This document shows positions 19,642-28,743 of a stretch of DNA of 64,000 nt, in pieces. The notes beneath the pieces are model-generated. The model did not search any database and was not told the DNA's origin. It saw only the letters and a program-made list of their open reading frames with translations. Within the stretch, counting starts at the first letter, position 1. Every line of letters starts with the position of its first letter. The stretch spans positions 291,893 through 355,892 of the forward strand of contig NZ_QRCB01000001.1 in the NCBI RefSeq assembly GCF_009833095.1, in the 5' to 3' direction. Made by a program: the position numbers and the translations under genes. Origin of the DNA: Nitrosomonas sp. JL21. GTDB taxonomy: Bacteria > Pseudomonadota > Gammaproteobacteria > Burkholderiales > Nitrosomonadaceae.

Positions 19642-21075
19642 TCATTGATTGGAAGGATTCAATGGGATGATGTTTGGTTGCGAAGATTCATCGGTAGATT
19701 CAAACCAAGCCAAATTGTGGTGCAGTTTCACGACTTCTCCGACGATGATCAACGTTGGAGCCGATAAATGCGCAGCTTGCGCGAGCGCAGGTAACGTTTG
19801 CAGCGTTCCTGTAACGATCTTCTGGTTCTGGGTCGTGCCTTGTTGGATAATCGCCGCAGGCGTGACATCAGGCAGGCCATGCGCGATGAGTTGCTGGCAT
19901 AACAACGGCAATCCTAATAATCCCATATAAATGACGATGGTCTGATGAGGGCGGGTGAGTACCTCCCAATCGAGATCGATGCTATTGTTCTTCAAATGTC
20001 CGGTGACGAAAATACACGACTGCGCATAATCCCGGTGAGTAAGCGGAATTCCTGCATAAGCGGAAACCCCTGATGCAGCAGTGATACCGGGCACAACCTG
20101 GAATGGGATATGGTGCAACGCCAAGGTTTCAATTTCTTCACCGCCTCGACCAAAGATAAAAGGATCACCTCCTTTTAGTCGTAGTACTCGCTTGCCTTCT
20201 TGCGCTAATCGCACCAGCAGTTGATTGATCGATTCCTGCTGCAACGTGTGATGATTGCGTTCTTTGCCTGCATATATGCGAGTGGCGTCGCGGCGTACCA
20301 TCTCCAAAATCGCAGGTGAAACTAGGCGATCATACACAACGACATCGGCTTGCTGCATGAGGCGCATTGCTCGGAATGTGAGCAAATCCGGATTACCCGG
20401 CCCTGCGCCGACCAGATACACTTCACCCTGGGGTGGGTCATCGCGTTCTTGCTGCAAAGTTTGTAACAGATACACTTGGGCAGCTTTTTCTTTACCTGAC
20501 AATATCAGTTCGGTAAATGGGCCTTGAAGCGTTTTTTCCCAGAAAATGCGTCTTTTTTCCGGGTGTGAAAAATGTTGTTTGACGTGTTGGCGAAATTTCC
20601 CCGCGATCGATGCCAAGTGGGCATAAGCCACAGGTATCATGGTTTCGAGTTGAGCTCGCAACAGCCGTGCCAAGACCGGAGACTGGCCGCCGCTCGATAT
20701 GGCGATCAGTAGCGGTGACCGATCCACGATAGAAGGCATGATAAAGCTGCATAGCTCCGGGTCATCGACCACATTGACGGGAATCTGGTGTTGCTGGGCA
20801 GCTTCGGAGACCTGCCGGTTAATGGCTTGATCATTTGTCGCCGCAATAACCAATGATATGTTCTGTAAGTGTTCGGGTTGAAAACGAGTAGCCTGATAAT
20901 GAATTTTGCCATTCGCGACAAAATCGTTGAGTAAGGGATCCAATTTTGGCGAGATGACGGTAACGTGTGCGCCAGCCTGAAGTAGAAGATAAATCTTGCG
21001 GATAGCCACTTCACCCCCGCCAACGACCAGGCAAGGTTTGTTTCTGATATTCAAGAAAATGGGCAAGAAATCCAT
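19642..21075 (-). CDS. cysG: Siroheme synthase CysG (dehydrogenase/ferrochelatase + methyltransferase)
   Basis: 477-residue bifunctional enzyme converting uroporphyrinogen III to siroheme, the cofactor of sulfite and nitrite reductases. The N-terminal half (about 1-210) is the NAD-dependent precorrin-2 dehydrogenase/ferrochelatase, with LVVGGGEVAIRK and AISSGGQSPVLARLLR. The C-terminal half (about 215-460) is the SAM uroporphyrinogen-III methyltransferase, with VYLVGAGPGNPDLLT, YDRLVSPAIL, RLKGGDPFIFGRGGEE and VPGITAASG. Length equals the fused E. coli enzyme (457) plus a short tail. It stands alone, convergent to ftsZ. Confidence 0.96.
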   Translation of the reverse strand: MDFLPIFLNIRNKPCLVVGGGEVAIRKIYLLLQAGAHVTVISPKLDPLLNDFVANGKIHYQATRFQPEHLQNISLVIAATNDQAINRQVSEAAQQHQIPVNVVDDPELCSFIMPSIVDRSPLLIAISSGGQSPVLARLLRAQLETMIPVAYAHLASIAGKFRQHVKQHFSHPEKRRIFWEKTLQGPFTELILSGKEKAAQVYLLQTLQQERDDPPQGEVYLVGAGPGNPDLLTFRAMRLMQQADVVVYDRLVSPAILEMVRRDATRIYAGKERNHHTLQQESINQLLVRLAQEGKRVLRLKGGDPFIFGRGGEEIETLALHHIPFQVVPGITAASGVSAYAGIPLTHRDYAQSCIFVTGHLKNNSIDLDWEVLTRPHQTIVIYMGLLGLPLLCQQLIAHGLPDVTPAAIIQQGTTQNQKIVTGTLQTLPALAQAAHLSAPTLIIVGEVVKLHHNLAWFESTDESSQPNIIPLNPSNQ

Positions 21076-21221
21076 TTGACTGTGAGACTCGAGAATATTA
21101 AGGAAATGTTGTTGAATTCTAAATTAGAAAACGACATGAGAATTCACTGATGTTTCCTTGATTGAGCTGCTTTTTATCGATGAGGTGCAAGTTAAACAAA
21201 AAACAGCTCAGTGATCGCGAT

Positions 21222-22220
21222 CTACAAACTGGATTCCAATCTAAGAATATCTTCCAACTTTATGTTGATGCCAGATCCCTTGAATACGGTGCCCACTTTT
21301 TTCTTATTGAGATGTTCGATATTCAAGTCATACACTTCCTTGGAAAGCGGGAAATATTTGACTTCCGTTACCAGTGAAGGCGCATTTTTCATATAGAAAT
21401 TAACAAATTCGGTAATCTCGGGCTTGCCGGTCGATTTTGCATTGACATAAATGAATATCGGGCGCGACAGTGGTTTATAGGAATTGTTTTCCACCGTAGT
21501 CGCGGATGGCAGAACACCTCCATTGCCATTGTCTATCGCCACTGCATTGATCTTCTTGATATTCTCGATGAAATAGGCGAATCCAAAGAAACCCAATGCA
21601 TAAATGTCACTGGCGACGCCCTGAACCAGAACGTTGTCATCTTCGGAAGCGGTAAAGTCGCCACGACTTGATTTGGCTTTACCGACGATTGCTTCGGTGA
21701 AATATTCGAAAGTTCCGGAATCTGCACCTGGGCCATATAATTTAATTTTCTTGTCAGGCCATGCCGGGTTGATTTGATTCCAGTGCGTGATCTTACCCTG
21801 TGCATCGGGTTCCCAGGCTTTCTTCAGTTCCTCGACTGTGATGGTTTTGCTCCAGGTGTTTTTCGGGTTGATCACCACCGTCAGCGCGTCAAATGCGATT
21901 GGCATTTCAATGTACTGCACGCCTTGTTGTTTGCAGGCATCCATTTCAGCCTGAGTGATGGGACGAGATGCGTTGACAATATCGATTTCATCGCGACAGA
22001 ACTTCTTAAAGCCTCCGCCTGTGCCGGAAATCCCGACGGTAACGCGGATTGCTCCACGCTTGGCAATTTGAAAATCTTCCGCAACTGCCTCGGTAATAGG
22101 GAAGACTGTGCTGGAGCCATCGATTTTGACGATAGGGCTGGCCATGATGCCATTTGAAACCATTGTAGTGCAGAGCAAAACTATCCCGGCAATCGATTTC
22201 AAAGTGATTGAATTTAGCAT
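21222..22220 (-). CDS. pstS: Phosphate-binding periplasmic protein (PstS family)
   Basis: 332-residue solute-binding protein with a signal peptide (cleavage near GIMA-SP, about residue 27). The phosphate-binding start [19 protein letters not shown] is followed by [10 protein letters not shown], and [12 protein letters not shown] lies in the second lobe. PstS delivers phosphate to the PstCAB transporter, but no transporter genes adjoin it here. A TTGGAG ribosome site precedes the ATG. A Pho-box promoter lies about 350 bases upstream, and the leader between them carries two repeat elements. Homologues of this subclass can also act as phosphate-scavenging orphans. Confidence 0.9.
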   Translation of the reverse strand: MLNSITLKSIAGIVLLCTTMVSNGIMASPIVKIDGSSTVFPITEAVAEDFQIAKRGAIRVTVGISGTGGGFKKFCRDEIDIVNASRPITQAEMDACKQQGVQYIEMPIAFDALTVVINPKNTWSKTITVEELKKAWEPDAQGKITHWNQINPAWPDKKIKLYGPGADSGTFEYFTEAIVGKAKSSRGDFTASEDDNVLVQGVASDIYALGFFGFAYFIENIKKINAVAIDNGNGGVLPSATTVENNSYKPLSRPIFIYVNAKSTGKPEITEFVNFYMKNAPSLVTEVKYFPLSKEVYDLNIEHLNKKKVGTVFKGSGINIKLEDILRLESSL

Positions 22221-22265
22221 GTGTATACTCCAAATAATGAATGATGCGGATAAGGCAATCGCTAA

Positions 22266-22315
22266 GAAACGCTATTATTGACTGCACGAGCGAATCACTT
22301 CGTTGCGCGGCACTC
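22266..22315 (-). repeat. Dispersed repeat R2, copy in the pstS leader
   Basis: About 50 bases, minus orientation, closely matching 51029-51082. The two share 20 identical bases (22277-22296 reversed; GATTCGCTCGTGCAGTCAAT) plus a similar flank beginning GAGTsCCGCG. It lies 46 bases upstream of the pstS start and is in sense orientation to it. Confidence 0.6.
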
Positions 22316-22411
22316 CATCCATCGCCTCTTTTATTGATAGATCTTGGTTGTTCCGTTCCGTATATGTATCGTTTTATCTCGTTCGTCCAATTAATCAATG
22401 TTTCATCGCGG

Positions 22412-22546
22412 AAACTCTGAGAAACGACTGTGCTGGGTCAACGGTGTTGAAATCAGGTTCACAATGACCATTTAGCGTACTGCAGAAACTGTGCTTCTTT
22501 CTCTGATCCATGCTTAAACATTTGCTTACAAACATTTCCAGGGTTT
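22412..22546 (-). repeat. Dispersed repeat R1, copy D (pstS leader)
   Basis: Fourth copy of the R1 family. On the minus strand its core (22445-22473) matches copy A at 24 of 28 columns by hand alignment. Its right end matches copy B almost perfectly (GCACAGTmGTTTCTyAGAG). It separates the Pho-box promoter from pstS and so lengthens the leader. Confidence 0.55.
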
Positions 22547-22563
22547 CTTGAATTGCTACGGCA

Positions 22564-22597
22564 ATATTATTTCAGGATTGTTACAAGATGATGACAA
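22564..22597 (-). promoter_or_regulatory. Pho box and -10 element for pstS
   Basis: On minus, TTGTCAT-CATC-TTGTAAC (22597-22580) matches the PhoB direct-repeat box CTGTCAT-N4-CTGTCAC with three or four mismatches, including correct 11-base spacing. Ten bases further is TAATAT (22569-22564), a good -10 at the distance seen in E. coli Pho promoters. Transcription would start near 22557, giving a leader of about 340 nt. Phosphate-starvation control is inferred. Confidence 0.65.
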
Positions 22598-22654
22598 CCC
22601 AGTATTAATGTATGAACTGTACGTTCAGTATGAACATCGGAATAAGAGATATGT

Positions 22655-24016
22655 TTAAGTGTCTGATGCGGCTTGTATCGTTTGAGCAATGCGCTCTGCC
22701 CAATGATTGATTCTTTGCTTTGATTCTCCCTCGACCATGACCCGAATCACCGGTTCAGTCCCCGATGGACGGATGAGCACCCGGCCTTTGCCATTCAGAT
22801 CGGTTTCAGCAGCTTCCCGGATCGACTTGATGGTTGCATTGTTCGCAAAATCAAAGGATTTGTGAATTTTTACATTGATCAATCTCTGTGGATAGAGCGA
22901 GACTCCGTGCAAAAATTGAGCCAGGGTTTTTTGTGTGTCACGTAATGCATATAACACCTGGAGTGCGGAGATAATACCGTCCCCCGTGGTGTGCTTATCT
23001 TTGCATACGATGTGACCCGAATTTTCACCGCCGAGATACCATTTCTTTTCCTGTAACATTTCCAAGATGTAGCGATCGCCTACCTGCGCACGAAGAAACG
23101 GAATATTCATTTTCTTGAAACGATTTTCTATGGCTAAATTAGTCATGATCGTACCCACTACCCCGCCTTTGAGAAGCTTCTTCATCTTCCGATGCTTGGC
23201 GATAATGTAAAGCAACTGATCACCTTCATATAATCTACCTTGTTTATCGACCATCATGATGCGGTCTCCGTCACCATCGAGTGCGATACCCAGATCCGCA
23301 TGGTGTTGAAGAACAGCTTTTTGCAATGTTGCGCAATGCGTAGCGCCGCAGTCAAGGTTAATGTTCAGACCATTCGGTTGCACTCCGATCGTGACGACAT
23401 CGGCTCCCAGTTCGTGCATCACATGACCAGCAATGTTGTAAGCGGCGCCATTGGCGCAATCGACTACGATCTTTAATCCACGCAGATCAAGGTGATAAGG
23501 AAAGCTGCTCTTGCAGAATTCGATGTATCGCCCTGACGCATCTCTAATGCGCTGTACCTTTCCTAGCTTTTCAGAGGGCATGGTCTCAATGGGCACATCG
23601 ATGAGAGATTCAATTTGAAGTTCCACTTCATCGGGTAGCTTACGTCCATCCGCCGAGAAGAATTTGACACCATTATCTTCGAATAGATTGTGTGACGCCG
23701 AGATGACGATGCCCGCCTGTAGGCGCAAAGCGCGGATCAGATAAGCGATGGCAGGTGTGGGCATCGGGCCGGACAGAAAGACATCGATACCTGCAGCACT
23801 CAAGCCGGCCTCCAATGCGGATTCGAGTATATAACCCGACACCCGGGTATCTTTGCCGATCAGTACGGTCGGTCGGTTTCCTTCTGCTAAATGCCAATCC
23901 ATCGTCGACAGGACTTTACCAGCAGCATATCCTAGATGCATGATAAATTCCGGTGTAATCGGATAGGTGCCTACCCGTCCTCGTATACCATCAGTTCCAA
24001 AGTATTTTTTTGTCAA
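22655..24016 (-). CDS. glmM: Phosphoglucosamine mutase GlmM
   Basis: 453-residue alpha-phosphohexomutase that converts glucosamine-6-P to glucosamine-1-P for UDP-GlcNAc synthesis, feeding the Mur pathway encoded nearby. Motifs are YFGTDGIRG, the phosphoserine loop [13 protein letters not shown], the Mg-binding LDGDGDR, GGENSGH and the phosphate-binding [13 protein letters not shown]. coli GlmM is 445. The start codon is TTG with AAGG seven to eight bases upstream. The pair folP-glmM downstream of ftsH is a conserved proteobacterial order. Confidence 0.96.
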   Translation of the reverse strand: MTKKYFGTDGIRGRVGTYPITPEFIMHLGYAAGKVLSTMDWHLAEGNRPTVLIGKDTRVSGYILESALEAGLSAAGIDVFLSGPMPTPAIAYLIRALRLQAGIVISASHNLFEDNGVKFFSADGRKLPDEVELQIESLIDVPIETMPSEKLGKVQRIRDASGRYIEFCKSSFPYHLDLRGLKIVVDCANGAAYNIAGHVMHELGADVVTIGVQPNGLNINLDCGATHCATLQKAVLQHHADLGIALDGDGDRIMMVDKQGRLYEGDQLLYIIAKHRKMKKLLKGGVVGTIMTNLAIENRFKKMNIPFLRAQVGDRYILEMLQEKKWYLGGENSGHIVCKDKHTTGDGIISALQVLYALRDTQKTLAQFLHGVSLYPQRLINVKIHKSFDFANNATIKSIREAAETDLNGKGRVLIRPSGTEPVIRVMVEGESKQRINHWAERIAQTIQAASDT

Positions 24017-24072
24017 TTGATTACCTTATTGAGAAATTTATAGAGTGAATACGGTGGTGTCGTGGAACATTC

Positions 24073-24212
24073 AAGCTCTGAAAAAGAACGGTAGCGACGG
24101 TAGGCAAGGTGGAATCAACGGGAAAATGCAGTTTGCAAGCTGACAATGTGTATTTTGAGCTTGATTCCAACATAGCCTGACCGAATATGGGCACAGTAGT
24201 TTCTTAGAGCTT
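24073..24212 (+). repeat. Dispersed repeat R1, copy B with terminal inverted repeats
   Basis: 140-base element that fills most of the glmM/folP gap and ends two bases before the folP stop codon. Its ends are inverted repeats: AAGCTCT at 24073-24079 and AGAGCTT at 24206-24212, with similarity extending to about 11 of 13 bases. Core and left half align with copies A, C and D. MITE-like; I see no clear target duplication. Confidence 0.6.
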
Positions 24213-24214
24213 CC

Positions 24215-25048
24215 TTAAGCGTCTTTATTCTGCAGTGCGGCATATACTGCAAGTGCATCTTTGGTTGCTTTGACATCATGCACTCGTACAATTTTGGCAC
24301 CTTTAACTACTGCAAGCAAGGCTGCGGCAATACTTTCATGCAGTCGGTTCTCCACATTGTTGCCAGTGATGGCTCCCAGCATAGATTTACGCGAAATACC
24401 CACTAATATCGGAATATCCATAATTTCCAACTGGTTGAGTTGAGACAGGAGGGTAAGATTGTGATGAAGCGTTTTGCCAAAACCAAAACCCGGATCGATC
24501 ACGAGCCGCTCTTTTGAAATCCCTGCTTCAACCGCTGCAGCAACGCGTCGCTGCAGGAAATTGCTCACCTCATCGATTACATGGGTGTAGCGGGGCTGTT
24601 GCTGCATGTTTTGCGGGGTGCCTTGCATGTGCATCAGGCAGACTTTGATGCTGGAGTTTTTTGAAATCACTTCTAAAGCACTGGGGTTTTGCAACGCATT
24701 GACATCATTAATCATGTAAGCGCCGGCTTCAATCGCTTCCTTCATGACCTCCGGTTTTGAAGTGTCAATCGAAATTGGAATCTGAGTATCGCGCAAGGCT
24801 TCCAGTACGGGAATGACACGATGCAGTTCTTCGTCAATACTGACTGACAAACTTCCCGGACGTGTGGATTCTCCACCCAAGTCCAAGATATCAGCTCCCT
24901 CATTAATGAGATTCCTGGCATGTTGAATGGCATCCTGCGTTGATAGATAGCGACCGCCATCTGAGAATGAATCCGGTGTGATGTTGACGATGCCCATGAT
25001 AAGCGGGCGATTGGGGTGGAGCAATTGGTTCTGGTCGGTTAAGGCCAT
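24215..25048 (-). CDS. folP: Dihydropteroate synthase
   Basis: TIM-barrel enzyme that joins p-aminobenzoate to the pterin pyrophosphate in folate synthesis; the sulfonamide target. PLIMGIVNITPDSFSDGGRY, ADILDLGGESTRPGS, MINDVNAL, LVIDPGFGFGKT, GISRKSMLG and KIVRVHDV are all family motifs. The frame is open to a TTG at 25069, but I choose the ATG at 25048 (277 aa; E. coli 282). Neither start has a clear ribosome site. It lies between ftsH and glmM, the common arrangement. Confidence 0.94.
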   Translation of the reverse strand: MALTDQNQLLHPNRPLIMGIVNITPDSFSDGGRYLSTQDAIQHARNLINEGADILDLGGESTRPGSLSVSIDEELHRVIPVLEALRDTQIPISIDTSKPEVMKEAIEAGAYMINDVNALQNPSALEVISKNSSIKVCLMHMQGTPQNMQQQPRYTHVIDEVSNFLQRRVAAAVEAGISKERLVIDPGFGFGKTLHHNLTLLSQLNQLEIMDIPILVGISRKSMLGAITGNNVENRLHESIAAALLAVVKGAKIVRVHDVKATKDALAVYAALQNKDA

Positions 25049-25072
25049 GGAATGAAGGAAAATACCCAATAA

Positions 25073-25105
25073 ATAAGGGATACGAGTATAACTCGTATCC
25101 CTTAT
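25073..25105. terminator. Perfect 15-bp inverted repeat between ftsH and folP
   Basis: ATAAGGGATACGAGT (25073-25087), a 3-base loop, then its exact complement to 25105. In the minus-strand RNA this makes a 15-bp hairpin 15 bases after the ftsH stop, followed only by TTATTGGG. It is therefore a terminator or attenuator without a good U-tract, or an mRNA end stabiliser. Function is inferred. Confidence 0.55.
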
Positions 25106-25120
25106 CGAGGTATTTGAGAA

Positions 25121-27034
25121 TTAGTCAGCTTCTTTGACTATTTCCTGTGGGGTAGCAGTTTCACCTTTCACATCACGTGTCGTAGAAGGTTCTCCTGTTG
25201 TGGGTGAAGACATGGATTGAGGTGGTTTGGGCGGACGAGGAGGGCGACCCTCCATAATGTCGTTGATCTGATCGCTGTCAATCGTTTCCCATTCCAACAA
25301 TGCCTGTGTCATGGCTTCGATTTTATCCTTATTGGCTTCGATGAGTTTGCGCGCCAGTGTGTATTGCTCATCAACGATGCGACGAACTTCTGCATCGACT
25401 TTCTGCATCGTTGCCTCACTGACGTTTTTATGAGTAGTCACTGAACGACCCAAAAAAACTTCTCCTTCATTTTCACCATACACCATTGGACCCAACGTAT
25501 CCGACATCCCCCATTGAGTCACCATCTGTCTCGCCAGCTCAGTAGCGCGTTCAAAATCATTGGAAGCGCCAGTCGTCATTTGATTCATGAACACTTCCTC
25601 AGCAATCCTTCCCCCAAACATGACGGAAATTCTTTGCAGGATTTCTTCACGTTCCATGCTGAACCGATCTTCTGTAGGTAATTGCATGGTGACTCCCAGT
25701 GCTCGGCCACGAGGAATGATAGTGACTTTATGCACCGGATCGGTTTTGGGCAGCAATTGTGCAACCACCGCATGTCCTGATTCATGATAGGCGGTATTGC
25801 GACGTTCATGCTCCGGCATGACAACGGAACGCCGTTCCGCGCCCATGAAAATTTTATCTTTTGCCCGTTCGAAATCATCCATGTCCACGAGCCGCTTATT
25901 GCTTCGAGCTGCAAACAACGCTGCTTCATTCACCAAATTAGCCAGATCGGCACCTGACATACCCGGCGTGCCGCGTGCCAGAATCTCAGCTTTGACGTCC
26001 GGTGCCAATGGAACTTTGCGCATGTGTACATGAAGAATTTGTTCACGGCCACGAATATCGGGCAGCGGTACGGTAACCTGGCGGTCGAAACGACCGGGCC
26101 GTAACAATGCCGGATCCAATACATCAGGTCGGTTGGTAGCTGCGATCACGATTACGCCCATTGCGCCTTCAAAACCATCCATCTCCACCAGTAATTGGTT
26201 CAGAGTTTGTTCGCGCTCATCATTCCCCCCGCCCAGACCAGCGCCGCGTTGACGACCTACCGCATCGATCTCGTCAATAAAAATGATGCAGGGTGCATGT
26301 TTTTTGGCTTGCTCAAACATATCCCGTACTCGGGATGCGCCCACACCGACAAACATTTCCACAAAATCCGAGCCTGAAATACTAAAGAAGGGTACTTGCG
26401 CTTCTCCCGCGATGGCGCGCGCCAGTAATGTCTTACCGGTTCCAGGGCTGCCGACCATCAGTACGCCGCGAGGAATCCGGCCGCCGAGTTTCTGGAATTT
26501 GGTGGGATCACGTAAAAATTCCACAAGTTCTGCGACTTCTTCCTTAGCTTCTTCACAACCGGCAACGTCATTGAATGTGACCGTATTGGCCGATTTGTCG
26601 AGCATACGCGCCTTGCTTTTACCAAACGAAAAAGCGCCGCCGTTGCGACCGCCGCCCTGCATTTGGCGCATGAAAAAAATCCATACGGCAATGAGCAGCA
26701 GCATTGGGAACCAGGAAATGAAGATACTCATCAGCATAGAGGGTTCTTCTTCCGGTTTGGCCTCGATAATTACGCCTGCTTTGAGCAGATCACTGACCAT
26801 CCATGGATCGGAGGGAGCATAAGTCGTGAAACGACGACCGTCAGACTTCGTACCTTTGAGGGTACGCCCTTCGATGATAACCTTCGCAATTCTGCCTTGA
26901 TTCAATTCGGTGATGAATTGAGAATATTCCATTGGAACCTGCGTCGGTTGACGTACGCTGAATTGATTAAATACGGTCATCAACACAAGTGCAATTACTA
27001 GCCATATGGCCATGTTTTTAATTAAATTATTCAA
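25121..27034 (-). CDS. ftsH: ATP-dependent zinc metalloprotease FtsH
   Basis: 637-residue inner-membrane AAA+ protease that degrades misfolded membrane proteins and regulators such as LpxC and sigma-32. Two membrane segments (about 8-24 and 98-122) flank a periplasmic domain. Then come Walker A GSPGTGKT, Walker [16 protein letters not shown], the second region of homology [18 protein letters not shown] and the zinc site HESGH. The start is TTG, well supported by AAGGAG six bases upstream. rlmE-ftsH-folP-glmM is the classical order. Confidence 0.97.
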   Translation of the reverse strand: MNNLIKNMAIWLVIALVLMTVFNQFSVRQPTQVPMEYSQFITELNQGRIAKVIIEGRTLKGTKSDGRRFTTYAPSDPWMVSDLLKAGVIIEAKPEEEPSMLMSIFISWFPMLLLIAVWIFFMRQMQGGGRNGGAFSFGKSKARMLDKSANTVTFNDVAGCEEAKEEVAELVEFLRDPTKFQKLGGRIPRGVLMVGSPGTGKTLLARAIAGEAQVPFFSISGSDFVEMFVGVGASRVRDMFEQAKKHAPCIIFIDEIDAVGRQRGAGLGGGNDEREQTLNQLLVEMDGFEGAMGVIVIAATNRPDVLDPALLRPGRFDRQVTVPLPDIRGREQILHVHMRKVPLAPDVKAEILARGTPGMSGADLANLVNEAALFAARSNKRLVDMDDFERAKDKIFMGAERRSVVMPEHERRNTAYHESGHAVVAQLLPKTDPVHKVTIIPRGRALGVTMQLPTEDRFSMEREEILQRISVMFGGRIAEEVFMNQMTTGASNDFERATELARQMVTQWGMSDTLGPMVYGENEGEVFLGRSVTTHKNVSEATMQKVDAEVRRIVDEQYTLARKLIEANKDKIEAMTQALLEWETIDSDQINDIMEGRPPRPPKPPQSMSSPTTGEPSTTRDVKGETATPQEIVKEAD

Positions 27035-27191
27035 GATAGCTCCTTGGTTTGCACCTTAAAATCATTGATTAGTCATTCTAACCTTAACGGGTAGAATATA
27101 ACAGAAGATATAAAATTGCTATTACATATCATCTTACTATTTCCTTTTCCTTCACCACTGAGGGAGATTCGTGCATTCTTAGCGATTTCAA

Positions 27192-27809
27192 TTATTTTTT
27201 TTCAATTCCTAATAAATATAACTCATTGCTGCGATTCCGCGATGCTTTCGGTTTTCGTATGACGACCTGTTTAAAACTCAAGCGCATGGTTCGTAAAAAT
27301 TGATCAAAATCCCGTCCTTGGAAAATTTTGACCAAAAAATTTCCTCCATAGTTCAGATGCTCTGTCGAGAAAGCGAGTGCCAATTCGGCCAAATACATGC
27401 TGTTGGCTTGATCGCTTATCACGATACCACTCATATTAGGTGCCATGTCAGACATTACAAGATCCGGTTGCTGATTATTGAAATATTTTTGTATTTCTAG
27501 CGTGAGATCGTCTTCTCTAAAATCACCTTGGATAAATTCGACGCCCGGTAGAGGCGCCATTTCTAGAATATCCAGTGCAACCACTTTGCCTGTGTTTTTC
27601 AATTTTTGCCGCGCAACCTGTGACCAGCTACCGGGGGCCGCCCCTAGATCAATCACCAGCATGCCAGGTTTTAGGATGTGGTCGCGTTCATCGATTTCAA
27701 GTAACTTATAAGCAGCTCGTGACCGATAGCCATCTTTTTGAGCTTGCTTGACGAAAAAATCATTGACGTGTTCTTTCATCCAGGCTTTGCTGGTTTTGGA
27801 TGGTTTCAT
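27192..27809 (-). CDS. rlmE: 23S rRNA 2'-O-ribose U2552 methyltransferase RlmE
   Basis: Heat-shock rRNA methyltransferase (RrmJ/FtsJ) acting on U2552 of the 50S subunit. SAM motif VIDLGAAPGSWSQVA is near residue 52. The catalytic K-D-K-E tetrad can be located in SRAAYKLLEID, SDMAPNMSG, FLVKIFQG and RNRSNELYLLG. E. coli RlmE is 209 aa, this one 205. The ATG at 27809 is chosen over an adjacent TTG. It lies upstream of ftsH with a 157-base gap that probably holds a separate ftsH promoter. Confidence 0.95.
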   Translation of the reverse strand: MKPSKTSKAWMKEHVNDFFVKQAQKDGYRSRAAYKLLEIDERDHILKPGMLVIDLGAAPGSWSQVARQKLKNTGKVVALDILEMAPLPGVEFIQGDFREDDLTLEIQKYFNNQQPDLVMSDMAPNMSGIVISDQANSMYLAELALAFSTEHLNYGGNFLVKIFQGRDFDQFLRTMRLSFKQVVIRKPKASRNRSNELYLLGIEKK

Positions 27810-27839
27810 CAAGTAAAATAATTAGTTTGAAGGAAATTT

Positions 27840-28193
27840 ATGTTAGCACTATCCGTTGCTCAGCGACGCGAACTGAAAGCTCGCGCGCATACGCTCCATC
27901 CGATTGTGATGATCGGGAAAACGGGATTATCTGAGAATGTGATTGACGAAGTTGATCGTGGGCTGACGAGCCATGAATTGATCAAAATTAAAGTTCAAAT
28001 CGATGATCGAATAGCTAGAAATGCCTTATTTGAAGAGATCTGCCAGCGTTTAGACGCAGCCGCTGTGCAGCATATCGGTAAAATATTGGTGATTTTCCGT
28101 CCCAATCTGGAACAAATACTTAAAAAGCCTTCAGATTCAGTCAAGAGGAAGAAACGTGAACCATTCCGCACCAAACGCAGTTTTCAAAATTAG
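27840..28193 (+). CDS. yhbY: CRM-domain RNA-binding protein YhbY
   Basis: 117-residue protein with a single CRM domain (about 3-95): LSVAQRRELKARAHTLHPIVMIGKTGLSENVIDEVDRGL..., including the GxxG-like loop IGKTG. The E. coli homologue associates with pre-50S ribosomes. The C-terminal 20 residues are Lys/Arg-rich. AAGGA precedes the ATG. It is divergent from rlmE and convergent with greA (8-base gap), a conserved neighbourhood. Confidence 0.92.
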   Translation: MLALSVAQRRELKARAHTLHPIVMIGKTGLSENVIDEVDRGLTSHELIKIKVQIDDRIARNALFEEICQRLDAAAVQHIGKILVIFRPNLEQILKKPSDSVKRKKREPFRTKRSFQN

Positions 28194-28201
28194 TGCTGAA
28201 A

Positions 28202-28678
28202 TCAGACATACTTGACATCCAATATCTCATACTCACGAATTCCGCTCGGAGCCTGGACTTCAGCAATATCACCGGGGTATTTGCCAATCAAAGCTCGCGA
28301 AATGGGGGAACTGATAGAAATCTTGCCCTCTTTGATATCGGCTTCGTCATCACCCACGATTTGATAAGTGACCGTTTCCCCATTCTGCATATCTTCTAAT
28401 TCAACAGTAGCGCCAAAGACACAAGCGCCATCGGCATTGATGAGTGCAGGATTAATGATCTGTGCGCTGGAAAGCTTGCTTTCAAGTTCAGCAATCCGTC
28501 CTTCGATAAAACCTTGTTTTTCCTTCGCGGCATCATACTCGGCATTTTCTGAAAGATCACCATGAGAGCGGGCTTCCGCAATAGCCGCAATCACTGCAGG
28601 ACGGTGTATCGTTTTCATCTCATGGAGCTCTTTGCGCAATGCTTCCGCACCGGCGACAGTTAATGGAATAGTACTCAT
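28202..28678 (-). CDS. greA: Transcription elongation factor GreA
   Basis: 158-residue factor that rescues backtracked RNA polymerase by stimulating transcript cleavage. The N-terminal antiparallel coiled coil (about 10-75) has the acidic-tip context [20 protein letters not shown], diagnostic of GreA. The C-terminal FKBP-like domain follows and ends [15 protein letters not shown] (here [12 protein letters not shown]). A good AAGGAA ribosome site precedes the ATG. It follows carAB on the same strand, as in many Proteobacteria. Confidence 0.97.
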   Translation of the reverse strand: MSTIPLTVAGAEALRKELHEMKTIHRPAVIAAIAEARSHGDLSENAEYDAAKEKQGFIEGRIAELESKLSSAQIINPALINADGACVFGATVELEDMQNGETVTYQIVGDDEADIKEGKISISSPISRALIGKYPGDIAEVQAPSGIREYEILDVKYV

Positions 28679-28743
28679 CGTGATTCCTTACCTTTCTTCT
28701 TCACCTAATTTTTATCATAAAAGAAATTGATTCTTTTTCGTTC

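Noticed and set aside
21163..21210. TGAGCTG/CAGCTCA inverted repeat after pstS as a terminator
   Set aside because: The loop is 34 bases and no U-tract follows the stem on the minus strand.
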